Below, one piece after another: positions 5,887 through 8,305 of a DNA stretch of 8,305 bases. Made by a program: the position numbers and the translations under genes. The notes below the pieces were generated by a model. It searched no databases. It was not told the DNA's origin and saw only the letters and a list, made by a program, of their open reading frames with translations. Every line of letters begins with the position of its first letter. Within the stretch, counting starts at the first letter, position 1. The DNA is from Anaerolineales bacterium (lineage in GTDB: Bacteria > Chloroflexota > Anaerolineae > Anaerolineales > DRMV01): assembly GCA_015491595.1 (NCBI GenBank), contig WFVP01000267.1, positions 1 through 8,305 on the forward strand, given 5' to 3'.

Positions 5887-7704
5887 ATGATGGTGAACGT
5901 CCGGCGCCGTATGCGCAACCGCCCTCGAGGACAGATTTTGATTATCCTGGCGATTGGCACGCTGGTGCTGATTGCCTTTACGGGTTTTGCCCTGGACCTG
6001 GCCCAGTACCTCATCTTTCGGGCCCAGGTGCGCCGCGCGGTGGATGCAGCGGCCATGGCCGCCGCGGCCCACTTCCGCGGGCAGTATGCCAATATGAACG
6101 AGATGCGGTCCGCCATGCGGGCCGCGGCCGAGGAGGTGCTGGCCCTCAACGGCTTCAACGTGGCGGACATGAAAATCGTCACCTCCATGGACGGCCTGTG
6201 CGATGACCCCGCCACGGACATCCGCACCGTCCCCGACATGTACCTGTGCTTCCCCCGGCAACGAAAGAAGGTCTGGGTGCAGGCCCAGGTCACTTATGAG
6301 ACGGCCTTCATCCGCCTCTTCGGGTTGAAGACGGTCACGGTGACGGCCTCCGCCGTAGGCGAGGCCGCTTCCCTGGACGTGGTGCTGGTCATCGACATTT
6401 CTGCCTCCCTGGCGTATGGTCGCGGGGCCGATCCCACGAAACCCGACCATGAATTCGATGACCCGGCGAAGTGCAATGTTGACCCCGCGAACCCCTGCCT
6501 GCCCTTTGAGTACATTCGCCGAGCCGCCAAGCAATTCGCCCGGCAGATTCTGGACCTGCCCTGCAACAACCCGTCCAACCCCGACGACTGTTTGGAGCAG
6601 GACCGGCTGGCCATCGTGGTCTTTTCCACCGGCTGGGAACCGGCGCCTCGGGGAACGTACATCGTGATGAACGGTTCCTCGCCTTGGTTCAAACGGTATC
6701 GGGACGTGGAGCCTTACCTCAACAACCTGACGGTGTACGACCCCGGGGTGACGTTGAAGGACTGGCTGGACGCGGGTCAGCCCGCCTGGGCCGGTGTAGT
6801 GCGCACGTACACGGACTCCAACGGGGTGCCCTGCGACCCGGCCCAGGGAGGGGACTGCCAGTATCGGGGCAACTCCTGCACCCTGACCCTGATTCTGGGG
6901 GACGGCAACGACGATGTGTCCACCTGCACCAGCACGAACATCGGCGGCGCGTTGCGGGAAGCGGGTCGGGTGTTGTACACCGACTGGCGGGACGACGCCT
7001 TGCGGGTCGTCATCCTCCTCTCCACCGGGGTGCCCAACGCCACCTTCGCCACCTGGGTGCAATCGGACACCGGGGACCCCTTGAATCCCCCCAGAGGCGT
7101 GACGCCCAAGGACGACTACCCGTTGCCGCCGCAACCCCCTGGGACGCTGAGCTCCGAGAACCTCAAGGAACTGCCCTTTGGGTACTGTCCTTCCAGCACT
7201 CAGTGGAGCGTCATCAACCCGGGGACGTCCATCCCCGCCTATGCCCAGTGCCGCGACCTGGATGTGGCCCGCTATGTGAACGGCCGGTGGGTGCCCAGTC
7301 GCCGGACGAACATCCGAAGCGACCCCTTGTTCGATGCAGAGGACTACGCCTATTACTACGGCGATAAACTGGGCTGCCCCAGTGATCCCGCGGAAGCTGC
7401 CTCCCGGGGATGCCCCTTCCCCGGGCTGGAGGCGGTCATCTTCACCGTGGGTATTGGGGATGAGGTGGTCAGCCTGGCGGCCAGTGAACCCGGCGACCCG
7501 CCGGCAGGCGCCTTCTTCCTGCGCTATCTGGCCGCGCTGGGCGACGACAACGACCCCACCACGGACCCCTGTCGGAACGAGCCTTACGTCCCTACGGGTA
7601 ACCGTCAGAAGTGCGGGAACTATTTCTGGTTGCGTCAAGGTTCCGATGTGCGGGAGGTCCTGGATGAGATTGCTCGACGGATTTTCACCCGGTTATCCCA
7701 TTAG
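5887..7704 (+). CDS. TadG-like pilus assembly protein with von Willebrand A domain
   Basis: This 605-residue protein is TadG-like. The basic N-terminus and PRGQ (13-16) lead into a hydrophobic segment (about 16-38) and the typical Asp-Leu-x-x-Tyr...Ala-Val-Asp-Ala-Ala-Ala-Met-Ala-Ala helix (37-61). A von Willebrand A domain begins near 164: VVLVIDISAS contains the DxSxS metal site (D170, S172, S174), and STNIGGAL (349-356) supplies the loop-2 Thr350. Where this family normally has TDG there is STG (379-381), so the third metal ligand Asp is missing. The domain is expanded by long Pro/Asp/Cys-rich inserts; I count 16 cysteines, all beyond the membrane segment, which suggests disulfide-stabilised surface structure. 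The start is chosen at the first of two tandem ATGs, 9 nt after AAGGAG. It sits between two TadE-like genes with gaps of 18 and 17 nt. It probably acts at the envelope in pilus assembly or adhesion, perhaps as a tip or anchoring protein (inference). Confidence 0.9.
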   Translation: MMVNVRRRMRNRPRGQILIILAIGTLVLIAFTGFALDLAQYLIFRAQVRRAVDAAAMAAAAHFRGQYANMNEMRSAMRAAAEEVLALNGFNVADMKIVTSMDGLCDDPATDIRTVPDMYLCFPRQRKKVWVQAQVTYETAFIRLFGLKTVTVTASAVGEAASLDVVLVIDISASLAYGRGADPTKPDHEFDDPAKCNVDPANPCLPFEYIRRAAKQFARQILDLPCNNPSNPDDCLEQDRLAIVVFSTGWEPAPRGTYIVMNGSSPWFKRYRDVEPYLNNLTVYDPGVTLKDWLDAGQPAWAGVVRTYTDSNGVPCDPAQGGDCQYRGNSCTLTLILGDGNDDVSTCTSTNIGGALREAGRVLYTDWRDDALRVVILLSTGVPNATFATWVQSDTGDPLNPPRGVTPKDDYPLPPQPPGTLSSENLKELPFGYCPSSTQWSVINPGTSIPAYAQCRDLDVARYVNGRWVPSRRTNIRSDPLFDAEDYAYYYGDKLGCPSDPAEAASRGCPFPGLEAVIFTVGIGDEVVSLAASEPGDPPAGAFFLRYLAALGDDNDPTTDPCRNEPYVPTGNRQKCGNYFWLRQGSDVREVLDEIARRIFTRLSH

Positions 7705-7721
7705 GCAGTAGGGAGGGAGTC

Positions 7722-8305
7722 ATGTTGGCGCGTTGGCGACGATTTCGGCCCGGTGCCCAAGGTTTGGTGGAATTCGCCCTGGTGCTCCCCATCGCCCTCC
7801 TTTTGGTGTTCGGGACGATTGAGTACGGGCGGTTGTTCCATGCCTGGGTCCTGGTGACCAACGCCGCCCAGGAGGGCGCTCGGTACGCGGCTTCGGGCGA
7901 ATGGATGCAGAAGTACTGCACGGACCTGGACCTGCCCGGAGACGCGGATGGCGATGGGGATGGGGACCGGGGTTTGGGTTACGCTTGTCTGATCAATTAC
8001 CAGAATCCCGAGTTCCGGGAGATCGACGCCGCGCGCCTGCCCTCCATCAAAGAGGTGGTGAACAACCTGACCCAGGGTCTGGCCAAGAACCCCGCGGCGA
8101 AGTGGAAGGAGCCGGGGTTCTTCAAGGTCACGGTGTGCGCCAATCCCGGCGGCGTGTACAACCCGCCCACGGACACCTCGCCGCCCTCCTGCACGCCCCA
8201 GGAAACCGCGGGTCGCCTGGACGCGCCCTATGAGACCCGGGTGTTGGTGGCGGTGACCTACGAGTTCGAATTCATCACGCCTTTCATTCGAGACATCGCG
8301 CCCAC
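7722..8305 (+). CDS. Second TadE-like pilus assembly protein, N-terminal part (3' end outside window)
   Basis: The frame is open from ATG 7722 to the window end (194 codons visible). The ATG follows a GGGAGGGAG ribosome site and lies 17 nt after the TadG-like stop. The protein opens with MLARWRRFRPGAQGLVEF, then a hydrophobic segment (residues 18-33) and IEYGRLFHAWVLVTNAAQEGARYA, the conserved TadE domain. The residue before the predicted prepilin-peptidase cut (five before Glu17) is Ala12, not the usual Gly. After the TadE helix, residues 74-82 alternate Asp with Gly or Ala (DADGDGDGD), resembling calcium-binding loops of exported proteins. Cysteines are seen at 66, 89, 139 and 157. It is expected to be a membrane-anchored pseudopilin with an extracytoplasmic domain, a partner of the two genes before it. 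The family is confident; total length is unknown. Confidence 0.88.
   Translation, partial: MLARWRRFRPGAQGLVEFALVLPIALLLVFGTIEYGRLFHAWVLVTNAAQEGARYAASGEWMQKYCTDLDLPGDADGDGDGDRGLGYACLINYQNPEFREIDAARLPSIKEVVNNLTQGLAKNPAAKWKEPGFFKVTVCANPGGVYNPPTDTSPPSCTPQETAGRLDAPYETRVLVAVTYEFEFITPFIRDIAP

Noticed and set aside
5257..7638. 793-codon open frame on the minus strand opposite the two pilus genes
   Set aside because: Its translation is low-complexity Gly/Val/His/Arg-rich with no recognisable domain, while the plus strand encodes clear TadE and TadG proteins. Long antisense frames are expected in GC-biased coding DNA.
1..8305. CRISPR arrays, tRNA or rRNA genes, insertion-sequence ends
   Set aside because: I saw no regularly spaced repeats, cloverleaf-like sequence, rRNA signature or transposase-like frame.

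Overview
The window looks like a moderately GC-rich (roughly 60-65% by eye) bacterial chromosome segment. The gene families best fit the Chloroflexota (Anaerolineae/Caldilineae/Thermoflexus-like lineages). The sulfatase-like hydrolase + tiny 'DPGGGS' membrane protein + kinase-like/methyltransferase trio and the compact TadE/TadG(vWA)/TadE set are both arrangements I associate with that phylum. This taxonomic call rests on family resemblance, not on a search. Several of the proteins have very few cysteines and many Arg, Pro and Trp residues, which would suit a thermophile, but that is only suggestive.

Left block (1-2403, + strand): the C-terminal part of a sulfatase/alkaline-phosphatase-superfamily hydrolase, cut by the window edge; a 69-residue single-pass membrane protein starting 26 nt later; and a 475-residue protein whose start overlaps that small gene by 14 nt. 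The last has an N-terminal half with a kinase-like D-x4-N...D pattern and a C-terminal class I SAM methyltransferase. Tight spacing suggests one operon, probably acting on a cell-surface glycopolymer.

Middle block (2475-4952, - strand): a cytochrome P450 with all hallmark motifs, followed 15 nt later by a DNase I-like endonuclease/exonuclease/phosphatase. They form a two-gene operon that converges on the left block. A possible short terminator lies between the two blocks.

Control region (4953-5151): 199 nt with no gene, between the P450 operon and the pilus operon. It holds a candidate promoter in each direction and several inverted repeats. One nearly perfect dyad fills the space between the -35 and -10 boxes of the rightward promoter. 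An 11-mer (GGGGAATGTGT) occurs once in that dyad and once in the P450 leader. This is the part most likely to hide undescribed regulation.

Right block (5152-8305, + strand): three genes of a Tad-type (type IVc) pilus/secretion system: a TadE-like pseudopilin, a large cysteine-rich TadG-like protein with a von Willebrand A domain, and a second TadE-like protein that runs off the window. All three have a basic N-terminus, one hydrophobic segment and a large extracytoplasmic domain. In total the window has seven protein-coding genes; two are partial (first and last).
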